A stretch of 32,500 nt of DNA. It comes from Adiantum capillus-veneris (taxonomy: Eukaryota > Streptophyta > Polypodiopsida > Polypodiales > Pteridaceae). A program made the position numbers and the translations under genes. The notes beneath the pieces were generated by a model, which did no database searches, was not told where the DNA came from, and saw nothing but the letters and a program-made list of their open reading frames with translations. Location: the NCBI GenBank assembly GCA_014529385.2, contig JABFUD020000313.1, positions 1 through 32,500 of the forward strand. Reading direction: 5' to 3'. Of the stretch, positions 18,648-28,499 are shown piece after piece; the first letter of the stretch is position 1, and each line of letters begins with the position of its first letter.

Positions 18648-19725
18648 TGTTGAAAGGTCAACCTTTCATCAACGCTTACACAAAGATTCCATAAAGATCC
18701 CTCAAAGATTCTCTAAAGATTCCAAATAAAGATGCTGATAAAGTGATGAAGACGAAGATGGATGTTGTAATGTGAAGATACAAGCTCATGGACATCATCA
18801 AATATCCCGTTATTATCATTTTGAGCCATTACGGCCACTTTTGTAATGTTTATGGGAACTTCATATTTTAAGTCAGCAATTGTATTGAGGCCACAGATGC
18901 TTGTTGGATGAGCAAAGCCAGCAGCTCACGGTGTTGTAATTAAGCTCTATAGAAGCATAGGGACAAATAAGGTCATTTAGGTCATTTTGGTCGGACATTA
19001 GGTTTTCTAAGGCTTAGTATATAAGCAAAAACCTAAAGCTTTGTAAGGAGACTTCTAATAAATCTGATCTTCTGTGTCGTTGGGAGACTGCGAGAGAGTG
19101 AGAGAGTGTGTGTGTGTGCTACAGGAGCTACGGTGGTCGGAATCGCAAACGGAGAGCAGCAGTGTGTTGCCCACGAGGAGAGCTATGCGTTGATGCTTAC
19201 ATCACACGCGTTCGTCTGTGTTTTGGCAGATTCACCCGCGAGCTACTTTTGGAGTTTCGGTGAGTAATTGTTGTCCGTTTTGGCATTTCAGCATATCCAC
19301 GTGATCCAAGCGAGTAGAGCTACACATTAGGCACTTTAGTTTTTGGAAACGTCGACCTGCAAAAACCGGCCAGACATCCTACACGTTTTCTTCAGGGAAG
19401 GTATTGAGTAGGTTTTTTTGGTCAAGGACCTTAGGGAGAGTGGCCTATTGGTGTTGATAGGATATCCCTCAAGTTTCGTAACGTTTCGAGAACGTCTAAT
19501 GGACTTTTGGCTTGCGGTAGCATCATAGGAGACTCTCACATTCACAAAACCGATGGCATGTAGAGTTGATATCTCTGTAGGAAGTAGTCATTAGTCGGTC
19601 GAGTAAAGGTTGACACCCTTTGCTTGCTTCCACGCGCCTGCGGGTCGAGCTTCGTCCTCAGTTGACATTATATGTTAGGTGAGTTCTCGCTATGCTGACG
19701 TCCGTCGCGACGTATCCGTCCAACA
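18648..19725 (+). repeat. 3' LTR of the large retrotransposon
   Basis: 1078 bp, aligned over its full length with 9713-10767. It carries small insertions (for example an extra TCTAAAGATTCC-type duplication near 18712 and an extra GGTCATTTA near 18972). Confidence 0.93.
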
Positions 19726-19845
19726 GAGAGAGAGTAGGAACAAGGCAAAAAGATTGATAAAGAAATAGAGAGGGATTCTGCGTTACCTGCATACATGCGC
19801 GCGTGCGTGCGCATGCGCTCACACACACACAGAGACTCGCTCTAG
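19726..19845. repeat. Right copy of the duplicated microsatellite block
   Basis: (GA)n, TAGGAACAAGGCAAAAAGATTGA, a decayed GA stretch, GTTACCTGCATACATGCGCG and a CA tract. It aligns with 9594-9712. The first five bases are the GAGAG target duplication. Confidence 0.7.
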
Positions 19846-20155
19846 TACACCACCTCATCTTCAATAATTAAAAAACAAGACCACACTCCAAATAGGAGAG
19901 AATGAATAATATTTTTTAAATGAACATTTTAAATTCAAATTTCACTTGCTTTTTGGTTTTCAACAAGCACAAATAACTGCCATTGTTTGGGACAATGTTT
20001 TTAGTGACACAGTAACATGCTTATACCCCTCTATGATCTCTTGTGTTAACTCAATTAATAAATGTGGAAATGTTTACCATCTCTTACAATAATGCATGAA
20101 AAGGTAGCAATTTGTAAAGCACAAATTTCAACTTGCAAATTGTAGTGGAAATAAG
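19846..20155. other. Unassigned A/T-rich stretch
   Basis: I see no gene or repeat that I can name. Confidence 0.4.
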
Positions 20156-20171
20156 ATGCTTTACAAAATTA

Positions 20172-21198
20172 CGAAACTATCCTTGGTTTGCTCTCCTTGC
20201 GGCCAGGGTAGAGATGGTGCCTTCTACAGGTTTGCTGCAGGGAAGGGAAGCCTCAACGATGCCGCGTGGGTTGGGGGGCCCTTAGTCGGGTTGTCTGGGG
20301 GCTCTTCATTGCACGCGAGCCTGGATCAGAACGTCTTGCAAGTTCTAGGTTTGTCATGCAAGAGGCTCTTGGGTTCGGGTGTAGGGAGACTCCGGGAAGT
20401 GGTCTCCGGCTACTCCAACTTGCCATGATAGGTGAAGGCACCTCAGACACGGCCGTACTTTTGTACCAGGGCTTTGCGGTTGCCTGCCCTCCATGCAAGG
20501 GCAAATCGCTCGCAAGGGACGACTTGTTGCTTCTCTGCGGAGGTGTGCTTCCAAATTTGGTTCTGTGGAGAATGGAGCTGTGGATCTACTTCTTTGTGCG
20601 GACAGTGATGTGGTGGTGTTGGTTTGCTAGCGGTCTTTGGCACTCTGCATTGTGGCAGTTTCAGTTTATGCTCGGTTTGCGGCTCAGGTTGGTGGTCAGT
20701 TGTGATGGTCGTGTGGTGGCTCGAGATGGTGCAGTCGATCCTTTGACTGTGGGGCTCCTCAGATGTGGGAGTTGTGGTTGTGGGCCCTGATCTAGTGGCT
20801 TGGGAGTGTTCAATCTATTGATTGTATCTTTTTTGGATATGGTGGTCTGGCGGTCGGAGTCATGTTGTCTTCCGGTGACAGCGAGAGCTTCATGGTGGTA
20901 ACCCCTACCAGCCTTTGGTGATGGAGGCTTGGACTCCGCCCTTCTATGGCTGTATCTTATTTTTTTCATCCTTTCGTGTTGCGATGGGGTGGCTCCCCTT
21001 GTTAGTCGATGTACCTTGATAGTCGATCTTGCGAAGTTGCGATGGGGTGGCTCCCCTTGCTAGCCGATGTACCTTGAGTCTTTGGTCTGAACTGATGCCT
21101 GGCTCAAGATTGAGCAGGTCTAATGATGGTTTTTTTTTGTTGTATTAATATAATCTTTCCACCCCCCTATTGTGGGTTTTGCTATTATAAAAAAAAAA
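20172..21198 (+). mobile_element. 5'-truncated LINE-type retroposon with poly(A) tail
   Basis: The insert is flanked by a 16-bp perfect duplication ATGCTTTACAAAATTA (20156-20171, 21199-21214) and ends in an A run, the marks of target-primed reverse transcription. The 3' end has TTGTTGTATTAATATAATC and a short stem, like plant LINE 3' UTRs. A phrase GCGATGGGGTGGCTCCCCTT occurs twice (about 20980 and 21038) in a 65-bp tandem duplication. The G/C-rich body has an open frame at 20266-20790 with no recognisable domain, so most of it is probably 3' UTR. A processed transcript of another gene is an alternative. Confidence 0.75.
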
Positions 21199-21667
21199 AT
21201 GCTTTACAAAATTAAAAGGATGGACATGTGGGTCTTATTTCAAAATGGACAGAGTCTCTTGAAGGTGCACGCATACTTAGAGTGATATGCATCTCAATGG
21301 TATAATGTCCTTAGGATTCCATGTACACTTTTAAGTCATTGTGGAAGAGTGTATTTTCAAGTCCAATTTTTGCAAAGAACTAACTCTCAATAGCAATTGG
21401 TGCCAAGCCATTCACAATTCAATCCATCTTTGCAACAAATGATAATTAATCCTTATAATCAATATGTTGTGTCTCTATATTTAGGCCTTAGCTACCAGTC
21501 TAAACAAACCTTTTTTCACATCCGTTCAAGGGGAAACTTTGTGTGTGAGGCTAGAGTCTAGATGTGTTCGTCGAGTAGAGAGGACATTAAGGTTTTTCAC
21601 ACCCGTTCAACCTCAGGACTAAGTAACACCCCTATTCAATGATGGTGGTGGTGTGTGTTTTTTGGTT

Positions 21668-21695
21668 GGGGGGGGGGGGGGGGGGGGGGGGGGGG
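21668..21695. repeat. G28 homopolymer
   Basis: 28 consecutive G on the plus strand, inside the small repeat mosaic. Confidence 0.95.
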
Positions 21696-21854
21696 TGGTG
21701 TTCAAAAGTGGAGAAGCTCATGTGCGAAAGTAGAGGAGATCGCATGCGGAGCAGTCAAATCAAAACCTAAACCTGGACGGGCACTAAACTTGAACAACCT
21801 GGAAACTGTGTATCACCTCACAATATAAGGCCATAAAAACGACTACGCATACAT

Positions 21855-21940
21855 GATGTGCACGTGGGTGAGGTGGTTAGCCTATGTGACCCTCAACTTG
21901 GACTACAAGGCCACAGGTTTGAAACCCATCAATGCACCTC
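21855..21940 (+). repeat. Possible tRNA-derived SINE
   Basis: GGGTGAGGTGGTTAGCC resembles a Pol III A box and AGGTTTGAAACCC a B box (about 21915-21927), spaced about 45 bp apart. There is no clear poly(A)/poly(T) tail or target duplication. Confidence 0.4.
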
Positions 21941-22488
21941 GTTTTTCTCGTTGGCCGAGTTTACTGCGCTTCGCTTTTTGTACGGCCGTGTTTAGTGCGC
22001 CTTGAGATCCCGCCCCTCAACCCGGACCTTAGATCCCATTACTCCACCCCGCATTTAATATGGGTGTTACTTAGTCCCAAGGCCCGTCCAAGGAGAAACT
22101 TTGTGTAGGAGAAACACTGATACTAGGACCTATTGGCTCTACATTGCAAGAAAGCATTAATTTTTCATCAGGATCCCGTTGAATCTTTCGAATTCAAAAG
22201 CAAACTAATCTCCAGCCCAGTTCGCCCGAACTAGGCCCTTCGCACCGTCTACACGCTATCATAGCGCTATCATAGCTTGCCTTCGTCGTCCATGATTTGC
22301 ATCCCCCTGCGCCATCGCTCGCTCTGTGAAGCCCTCGCCTCTTCTCTCCTTGGTCCACACCCGCACTAATCACTTCACTATTGCATGGCACTCAATCTCC
22401 CCACGCACGCACAATGGCCAGGGCAGCACAATCACAAACTGTTTCTCAGCTGATCAGCGATGACTCATTACTAGACATGGTGCAAAAT

Positions 22489-23046
<558 letters not shown>

Positions 23047-23076
<30 letters not shown>

Positions 23077-23250
23077 GGCCATGTTCTAGCCCGGCCTGGA
23101 GAGAGAGAGAGAGAGAGAGAGATCACAACAGAAGTGAACCGCGATGCAGGCAAGGGTAGGGTCGCAAGAGTTGTGTCAATCTTCGCAATCTAGATCACTC
23201 GCCCCTGCGTACACTTGCAAGGGCAGGGAGGGGAGGAATGATTGACAAAG

Positions 23251-23303
<53 letters not shown>
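23047..23303. repeat. Microsatellite series: (CA)n, (GA)n, (GA)n
   Basis: (CA)n at 23047-23074, (GA)n at 23099-23122 and (GA)n at 23254-23303. Confidence 0.95.
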
Positions 23304-23305
<2 letters not shown>

Positions 23306-23512
23306 CCTATAGGCATTGGGTCCTCTAGGCTCTCGGCCATGCCTAGCTCGCACACCAGTTGTGGTGCTTCCAACACGTCACCCCCCGCCTCTAATTTGCA
23401 TCAACATTTATGCTTGAATGCCACTTTTCCATAAAAGAAATAAAAGAAAAATGGAATCTACGTGAGATTCCTTCTAATGAGCCCCAAAAACAAGATTGTG
23501 GCGAGACTCTAC

Positions 23513-23544
23513 CTAGATGTGTTGGTCAAGTAGAGAGGACATTA
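23513..23544. repeat. Distant copy of a 32-bp repeat
   Basis: CTAGATGTGTTGGTCAAGTA plus 12 more bases match 21558-21589 with two mismatches, in direct orientation and 1955 bp away. It could mark the two ends of one decayed element. Confidence 0.6.
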
Positions 23545-23945
23545 CAAAACGTTTTGTAATTATGTGTATCATTGGAAATCCTTATGCGCAGTGAAATCAT
23601 TAATTGTTTAAGATTGGTTGTTCTCACTTGCTACTTTGCTAATGTTATGAGGTAATAGACAAATGTTGTCCTGAATAAATCTTTTATAAAATGCACCTAG
23701 AAATTAATCAATTTTAGATTCTAGCACATTTGACTATGGTATAGATAGACAATTGTCAAAGGCACAAGTAAGCCCTGCCAATTTTCGATACGGGGTTGAT
23801 TGAGGTGAATTTGTGGAGATGTGGGGCTCTTTGGAGGTTAAACTCCTTCGCGAGCGGTGTCGAGGTGGCGGATGTCAGGGTTGACTGTGGACGCATTGCC
23901 ACTAGGTGGCTGAATTCTCCCAGAGCGAAAGCGGCGATAGGTCTT
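23545..23945. other. Unassigned sequence upstream of the HUH pseudogene
   Basis: Mostly A/T-rich, with an 80-codon open frame at 23796-24038 that has no known motif. It may be 5' flank or the first exon region of the following gene. Confidence 0.3.
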
Positions 23946-24265
23946 TTTTTTTTATGCGAGAGACCTCTTGTCGAATGTGCTGAGGGACGTAGAGAAAGCG
24001 CTCACGCAGGGAAAGAGGTGCAGGCGAGAAGACGCTAGCCCTGAGTTGTGGTGAGAGACACAGGGAAATACCTGTGGGACAAAGACATCAAAAGGTAAGT
24101 TATTTTGACGCAGTTGAATGTGTGGATGTGTGTGCATGTTTGTGGATGTCTGTGCCTCTGACAGTATGTGGTTTTGCCTGCAGTCTTATGAGACTGCTTT
24201 TTGTTCATATCGTTATTGCCTGCTTGGTCAAGTATTTGCAACATCATCCTCTGATGTGATGACAG
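23946..24265 (+). pseudogene. Possible 5' exon and intron of the HUH-type gene
   Basis: A strong splice donor AAAG/GTAAGT (intron starts 24095) and an acceptor GATGACAG (ends 24265) would define a 171-bp intron. Joining the sides keeps one frame open: upstream the frame reads CGERHREIPVGQRHQK, downstream GCQSQYRIKVRRYIGGLK. No domain is recognised in this basic N-terminal part. The exon start is not determined. Confidence 0.35.
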
Positions 24266-24542
24266 GGATGTCAGTCTCAGTATAGGATTAAGGTGCGACG
24301 TTATATAGGAGGCTTGAAAACTGAGGCCAGAGCTAGGGCTGTCTCAATGAAGATGTCGTGCCCCGAAGAGGAAAAAACCAAGAAGGGTCCAAGATTCGAG
24401 TCAAGCTAATGTTAATGCTTGTCGACCAAGCAGCAAAGTCATGGAAGTCAGCGTGACTAATTCTGTCGGTGGTGATGACATTGATGTCTTGCAGTTAGCA
24501 TGCATGAAATCATTCCTTGAGAACAAAAGCTTGGCTAGTCTA
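24266..24542 (+). pseudogene. HUH-endonuclease gene, segment upstream of the copia insertion
   Basis: Downstream of the acceptor the frame reads GCQSQYRIKVRRYIGGLKTE, then a Lys/Arg-rich NLS-like stretch. A frame shift near 24375 leads to RRVQDSSQANVNACRPSSK, then DDIDVLQLACMKSFLENKSL. The last codons, AGT CTA, are the target site GTCTA of the copia element, and the frame continues in phase at 30437 with TGC GCA TTG. By position this is the region before HUH motif II. On its own it has no diagnostic motif; the call depends on the right-hand part. Confidence 0.5.
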
Positions 24543-24734
24543 TGAAGGAGTACGAGCGGAAGTGCGACGCGAGAGAGAGTGCGAGAAGAAGAGCACGACG
24601 ATATGGTGAACTCGCTCTACTGTAATGTGTAGAGCATAGTGAGTTCTTATTAGGTTTTTACAAAAGAATATGTGTGCATACCTGGCGGCCCGCCCACTTA
24701 CCTGGGCGACCACATTAGGCTTTATACCCCAACA
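24543..24734 (-). repeat. 3' LTR of the outer copia
   Basis: 192 bp. The adjoining purine tract, AAGTGGGAGGT on the minus strand (24735-24745), marks this as the 3' side. Confidence 0.93.
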
Positions 24735-24823
24735 ACCTCCCACTTAAAGTCCAATGTGGTACTTTAAGTGTGAGAGAAGCTACTATACAAGCTAATATAC
24801 AAAAGATGTAGAGAAGTGATGTA

Positions 24824-25803
24824 CTACCCTACACCTAACTGCTTGCGAAAATGCGCAAAGCTCTCTGAGGGAAGTCCTTTTGTAAGTAGATCAGCAGGAT
24901 TTTCTGTGGTGTGAACTTTGCCAAGCTGAAGTTGCTTATCCTCGAGCATTTCCCTGATGAAATGATACTTCACATCCACATGCTTTGTCTTTGAGTGATA
25001 AACTGGATTGCGAGCCAATTGTATAGCACTTTGACTATCACAATATAGCACAGGCATCTCTTCTTTGATTCCCAAATCTGTTACTAGTCGATTAAGCCAA
25101 ATTGATTCTTTGCATGCCTCTGATGCTGCAACATATTCAGCCTCTGTAGTAGACTAAGTAACACAATCTTGTAATCTAGAACGCCATGATACTGCTCCAC
25201 CAGCCAATGTAAAGACATACCCTGACGTAGACCTTTGGTTGTCTAAGTCACCTGCATAATCTGAGTCTGTAAAACCCTTTACACTTAGCTCCTGACTCCC
25301 ATGGCATATACGCATACTCTTTGTAGCTTTTAGGTATCTCAATACTCCTTTCACTGCCTCCCAATGTTTCTTGCCTGGGTTTGACATGTATCGACTTACT
25401 ACTCCCACTACAAATGCAATGTCTGGGCGAGTAGCAATCATTGCATACATCAAACTACCCACTGCAGACGCATATGGAATCTTATCCATTTCAGCCTGCT
25501 CTTCCTCAGACACGGGACAATCTTGTTTGCTAAGTTTCACATATGGTGGCAATGGAACACTCAGTGCCTTTCCCTTCTCCATATTGAAACGTTGCAAAAC
25601 CTTGTCAATATACTATGTTTGAGATAACCAAATCAACTTCTTTGATCTGTCTCTCTCAATGCGCATACCAAGTATATGACTTGCCTCACCCATGTCTTTC
25701 ATGTCAAACGATTTTGCCATCTTTGACTTCAAAGCTGAAATTTCTTCCAAGTGCTTGCCAGCAATCAACAAGTCATCCACATACAAAATAAGGACCAGCC
25801 AAC
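24824..25803 (-). pseudogene. Outer copia pol: RT C-terminal half and RNase H
   Basis: It continues the reverse transcriptase from the left edge of the nested element. LVLILYVDDLLIAGK holds the catalytic YVDD (25783-25772). SHILGMRIER follows, then connection-domain motifs (ATRPDIAFVV, KHWEAVKGVLRYLK), then RNase H motifs FTDSDYAGD, STTEAEYVAASEA, CDSQSA and the copia tail ending at 24824. Two in-frame stops interrupt: a TAG after WLSQT (about 25616) and a TAG before STTEAEY (about 25157). The 5' half lies at 28500-29228. The enzyme would copy element RNA into DNA in virus-like particles; this copy is inactive. Confidence 0.9.
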
Positions 25804-26030
25804 TGTTGGAATTAGGGTTGCAGAGAAACACACACAGCTTGGAGAAGACGAAGGAAGCTCAAGGCACACAATAGAGAGTGTGTTACTTAGTGTGCAATGG
25901 AAAGATAGATAGCCCTAGAGTGATGGGCGTATATACAATGCACGGCGGAAAAAACCTCCTAAAGAGGGAAAAAATGCCCCGGCGGTCCTAGTGTGTTCAC
26001 ACACATCACTACCACATGTATATGGTAACA
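25804..26030 (-). repeat. 3' LTR of the inner copia
   Basis: 227 bp. On the minus strand CACTCCAGGGGGGATT (26046-26031) precedes it as polypurine tract. Confidence 0.93.
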
Positions 26031-26105
26031 AATCCCCCCTGGAGTGATGCGGTGAACGAGAGCTGGCACATGAGTAAAGGGAAGTGCCATGCCCTGAGGA
26101 CAGGA

Positions 26106-27833
26106 TCAGTCCACAAAGGGGAGTAAGCCCAAAGCTTTGCGGAAAGCTTCAAGCTTCTCACGAGACAATGCCTTTGTGAAAAGATCTGCAAGGTTGTCCT
26201 GTGTTGGCACATAAGCCAAGCTGATCTCTCCTGCTGAGAGCCTCTCCCTGACATAGTGGTAATGCACCTCAATGTGCTTTGTGCGAGCATGAAAAACTGG
26301 GTTCCTCGCAACTGCCAATGCGCTCTGACTGTCAGTGTAGATAGTGTTGGCAGTGTCCTGTCCAACACCCAAGTCAGCCATAGGGCGTCTGAGCCATACA
26401 CACTCAACCGTAGCTATGAAGACTGCCCTGTACTCAGCCTCACAACTCGAAGTGGCCACAGTAGGTTGCTTCTTGCTCAACCATGATATACATGAACTGC
26501 CAAGCATGAAACAAAAACCACTTGTGGACACTCGCGTGTCAAAACAACCAGCCCAATCTGAGTCTGAAAAAGCATGTAAGTCGGGCGGCAATGATCCCCC
26601 CTTGGGATAAAACAAGCCAAGATGTAAAGTGCCACTAAGGTAGCGGAAAATCCTCTTGACAGCCTGCCAATGCTTAGACCCTGGGCTATGCATAAATCTG
26701 CTGACCTGCGAGACTGCAAACTGAATATCTGGCCTCGTGTTGCATACATAAATGAGGCAGCCAACAGCAGTTTGGTAAAGAGTGACATCAGCAGGATCGC
26801 CAGCATCATGTAGACTCAACTTCAAACCTGTTTCCATGGGAGTGGCAATAGGTTTGCAATCCTCAAGTCCAAACTTACATAGCAATGTCTCTATGTAACT
26901 TTTCTGACACAAGGCAATACCACCATCACATTGCTTAAACTGTATACCCAAGTAATGATGCAACAGCCCCAAATCTTTCATCTTGAAAGTGGCATTCAAA
27001 TCAGCCTTAAATTCAGCAATATGTCTCTCATTTGGTCCAGTGATCAGCAAATCATCAACATAAAGAACCACAATGAGAAATACATCATCCTCACGCTTTA
27101 CATACAATGTGCTTTCTGTTGGACTGTTACGAAAGCCTCGTTTAACCAAATGAGTGTCAGCTTTCTCATACCAAGCACGAGGAGATTGCTTCAGCCCATA
27201 CAAAGCCTTCTTACATTTGCACACTTTGTCCTCTTGTCCTTTTATGACAAAACCGCGAGGCTGCGTTACATAAACTTCCTCAAATATGTCACCATTCAAG
27301 AAAGCAGTAACAATGTCTAATTGATGTACATCCCAACCAAAATGAGCTGCCAATGCACATAGAAAACGCACAGTAGTCATACGACAAGTGGGAGCAAAAG
27401 TCTCTTCATAATCTATGCCTTTTTGTTGTGCATAACCCTTTGCAACAAGTCGAGCCTTATGGCGATCGATCTCACCATCCGGCTTGCGTTTAAACTTGTA
27501 AACCCACTTCGTACCAATTGCCTTTTTGCCAGGAGGCAAATCACATAAAGTCCATGTGTCATTCTCTATAAGTGCATCATATTCTGATTTCATGGCAGTA
27601 ATCCAATTTTCTGAATTATGTGCTTCATCAAAAGACAGAGGCTCCTCAACATCATGTAAACTAGACACAGCCAAAGCATAACAATCTGATGCATAAGATG
27701 CATGGCGAGAGCCTGAACGAGTGCGACTAGATAAAGGTGCATCCAATTTACTGTCACGCAAAGTGTGCACCAGCCATTTTGGCATACCTCTAGCCTGCTC
27801 ATTTTCAGCCCTTTCCTCATCATATAAGCCCAC
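26106..27833 (-). CDS. Copia RT-RNase H, open reading frame without its own start (575 codons)
   Basis: This is the reverse transcriptase and RNase H of a Ty1/copia element. In order: linker with SRTRSGSRHASYASD; SFDEAHNSENW; WTLCDLPPGKKAIGTKWVYK; ARLVAKGYAQQKGIDYEETF; QLDIVTAFLNGDIFEEVYV with catalytic Asp; KALYGLKQSPRAWYEK; VLYVDDLLITGP (YVDD at 27062-27051); HHYLGIQF; then RNase H with SDSDWAGC, SSCEAEYRA, TDSQSALAVARNP and HYHYVRERL. It ends just before the polypurine tract. No stop interrupts it, which fits recent insertion. The frame opens with GTG; the first ATG in frame is later (MPKW), because a deletion joined it out of frame to the gag start. Activity in trans cannot be excluded. 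Confidence 0.93.
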   Translation of the reverse strand: MGLYDEERAENEQARGMPKWLVHTLRDSKLDAPLSSRTRSGSRHASYASDCYALAVSSLHDVEEPLSFDEAHNSENWITAMKSEYDALIENDTWTLCDLPPGKKAIGTKWVYKFKRKPDGEIDRHKARLVAKGYAQQKGIDYEETFAPTCRMTTVRFLCALAAHFGWDVHQLDIVTAFLNGDIFEEVYVTQPRGFVIKGQEDKVCKCKKALYGLKQSPRAWYEKADTHLVKRGFRNSPTESTLYVKREDDVFLIVVLYVDDLLITGPNERHIAEFKADLNATFKMKDLGLLHHYLGIQFKQCDGGIALCQKSYIETLLCKFGLEDCKPIATPMETGLKLSLHDAGDPADVTLYQTAVGCLIYVCNTRPDIQFAVSQVSRFMHSPGSKHWQAVKRIFRYLSGTLHLGLFYPKGGSLPPDLHAFSDSDWAGCFDTRVSTSGFCFMLGSSCISWLSKKQPTVATSSCEAEYRAVFIATVECVWLRRPMADLGVGQDTANTIYTDSQSALAVARNPVFHARTKHIEVHYHYVRERLSAGEISLAYVPTQDNLADLFTKALSREKLEAFRKALGLLPFVD

Positions 27834-27910
27834 ATAGGGTAGTTGTCCCCATCCAACCTGTCCTCAGCAGCAAACATCTTGAACACATCTGTGTTGTTGT
27901 TGTCAGCCAT
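27820..27910 (-). pseudogene. Remnant of the inner copia gag start
   Basis: ATG at 27910-27908 gives MADNNNTDVFKMF, then LDGDNYPMWAYMMR, the typical N-terminus of copia gag. The frame then runs into pol in the wrong phase. Gag and pol share the run TATATGATGAGGAA at the join, suggesting a microhomology deletion or template switch. Confidence 0.75.
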
Positions 27911-28258
27911 GGTAAATGCTGCACCTGATGTGAAAACTGCCCAAAAATAGGAGAAATGGAGCGGGAACAACTTGTGCTATATAGCACAAACCGTAGAAGA
28001 CTATAAGGCACCTGTTATGCAGAAAACGGCACTGACAGAAAATCTGCACAAAATGACGAAATAGCCTGTGCAGTACTGCCTGTAGTGGAAACGGAGGCCG
28101 AAATGAGCCCAAATCAAAATTCTGAGTAGACCAACCTCTTCGAGCTGACCCAAAATATTTGTCGACCTGCGAACGCTCGCCAAAGCTCACTGAAATCGGA
28201 GAAAGTGAGCAGGCGTGTGCTGGAGCAGCTGGCGACTAAGCCCGGGAGGACGTGACCT

Positions 28259-28270
28259 GCTCTGATACCA
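28259..28270 (-). other. Primer-binding site of the inner copia (initiator Met-tRNA)
   Basis: TGGTATCAGAGC on the minus strand, two bases after the 5' LTR. Confidence 0.93.
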
Positions 28271-28272
28271 AT

Positions 28273-28499
28273 TGTTGGAATTAGGGTTGCAGAGAAACAC
28301 ACACAACTTGGAGAAGACGAAGGAAGCTCAAGGCACACAATAGAGAGTGTGTTACTTAGTGTGCAATGGAAAGATAGATAGCCCTAGAGTGATGGGCATA
28401 TATACAATGCACGGGGGAAAAAACCTCCTAAAGAGGGAAAAAATGCCCCGGCGGTCCTAGTGTGTTCACACACATCACTACCACATGTATATGGTAACA
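28273..28499 (-). repeat. 5' LTR of the inner copia
   Basis: 227 bp, nearly identical to 25804-26030. CCAAC follows at 28500-28504. Confidence 0.93.

Larger units (their letters stand above)
9713..19725 (+). mobile_element. Complete LTR retrotransposon lacking pol (non-autonomous), about 10 kb
   Basis: Two LTRs with TGTTG...CAACA ends (9713-10767, 18648-19725), an Asp-tRNA-type primer-binding site 1 nt inside the 5' LTR, a polypurine tract directly before the 3' LTR, and a 5-bp target duplication GAGAG (9708-9712, 19726-19730) within a GA microsatellite. The LTRs differ by roughly 30 substitutions and several indels by eye, so it is not recent. The internal 7.9 kb has a 2.5-kb leader with a palindrome array and one long frame broken by a single TGA. 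No RT (xxDD), RNase H or integrase motif is seen in any frame, so movement would need enzymes in trans. The PBS type is frequent in Ty3/gypsy elements, which suggests but does not prove that parentage. Confidence 0.92.
21528..22106. repeat. Small repeat mosaic with inverted and direct copies
   Basis: AAGGGGAAACTTTGTGT (21528-21544) recurs as AAGGAGAAACTTTGTGT (22090-22106). An inverted pair with 26-bp arms (21617-21642 and 22052-22077, two mismatches) contains GGTGTTACTTAGTCC. This looks like the remains of a MITE or other small element, but no target duplication was found. Confidence 0.4.
25804..28499 (-). mobile_element. Inner, younger Ty1/copia retrotransposon nested in the outer one
   Basis: LTRs of 227 bp (25804-26030 and 28273-28499), TGTTACCATATAC...TTCCAACA when read leftward, with target duplication CCAAC (25799-25803, 28500-28504). 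The LTRs differ at 3 positions by eye, fewer per base than those of the outer element, as nesting order demands. Met-initiator primer site at 28259-28270 and polypurine tract at 26031-26046. It is 2696 bp, with an internal deletion that fuses the gag start to pol near 27825, so most of gag, protease and integrase are missing. RT-RNase H is open throughout. Confidence 0.95.

Noticed and set aside
20266-20790. A host gene of 174 codons
   Set aside because: It lies inside a retroposon with target duplication and poly(A); composition is Trp/Cys/Gly-rich without domain signs.
25804-28499. Outer and inner copia as one duplicated element
   Set aside because: LTR lengths (192 and 227 bp), LTR sequences and RT sequences differ clearly; each has its own target duplication.
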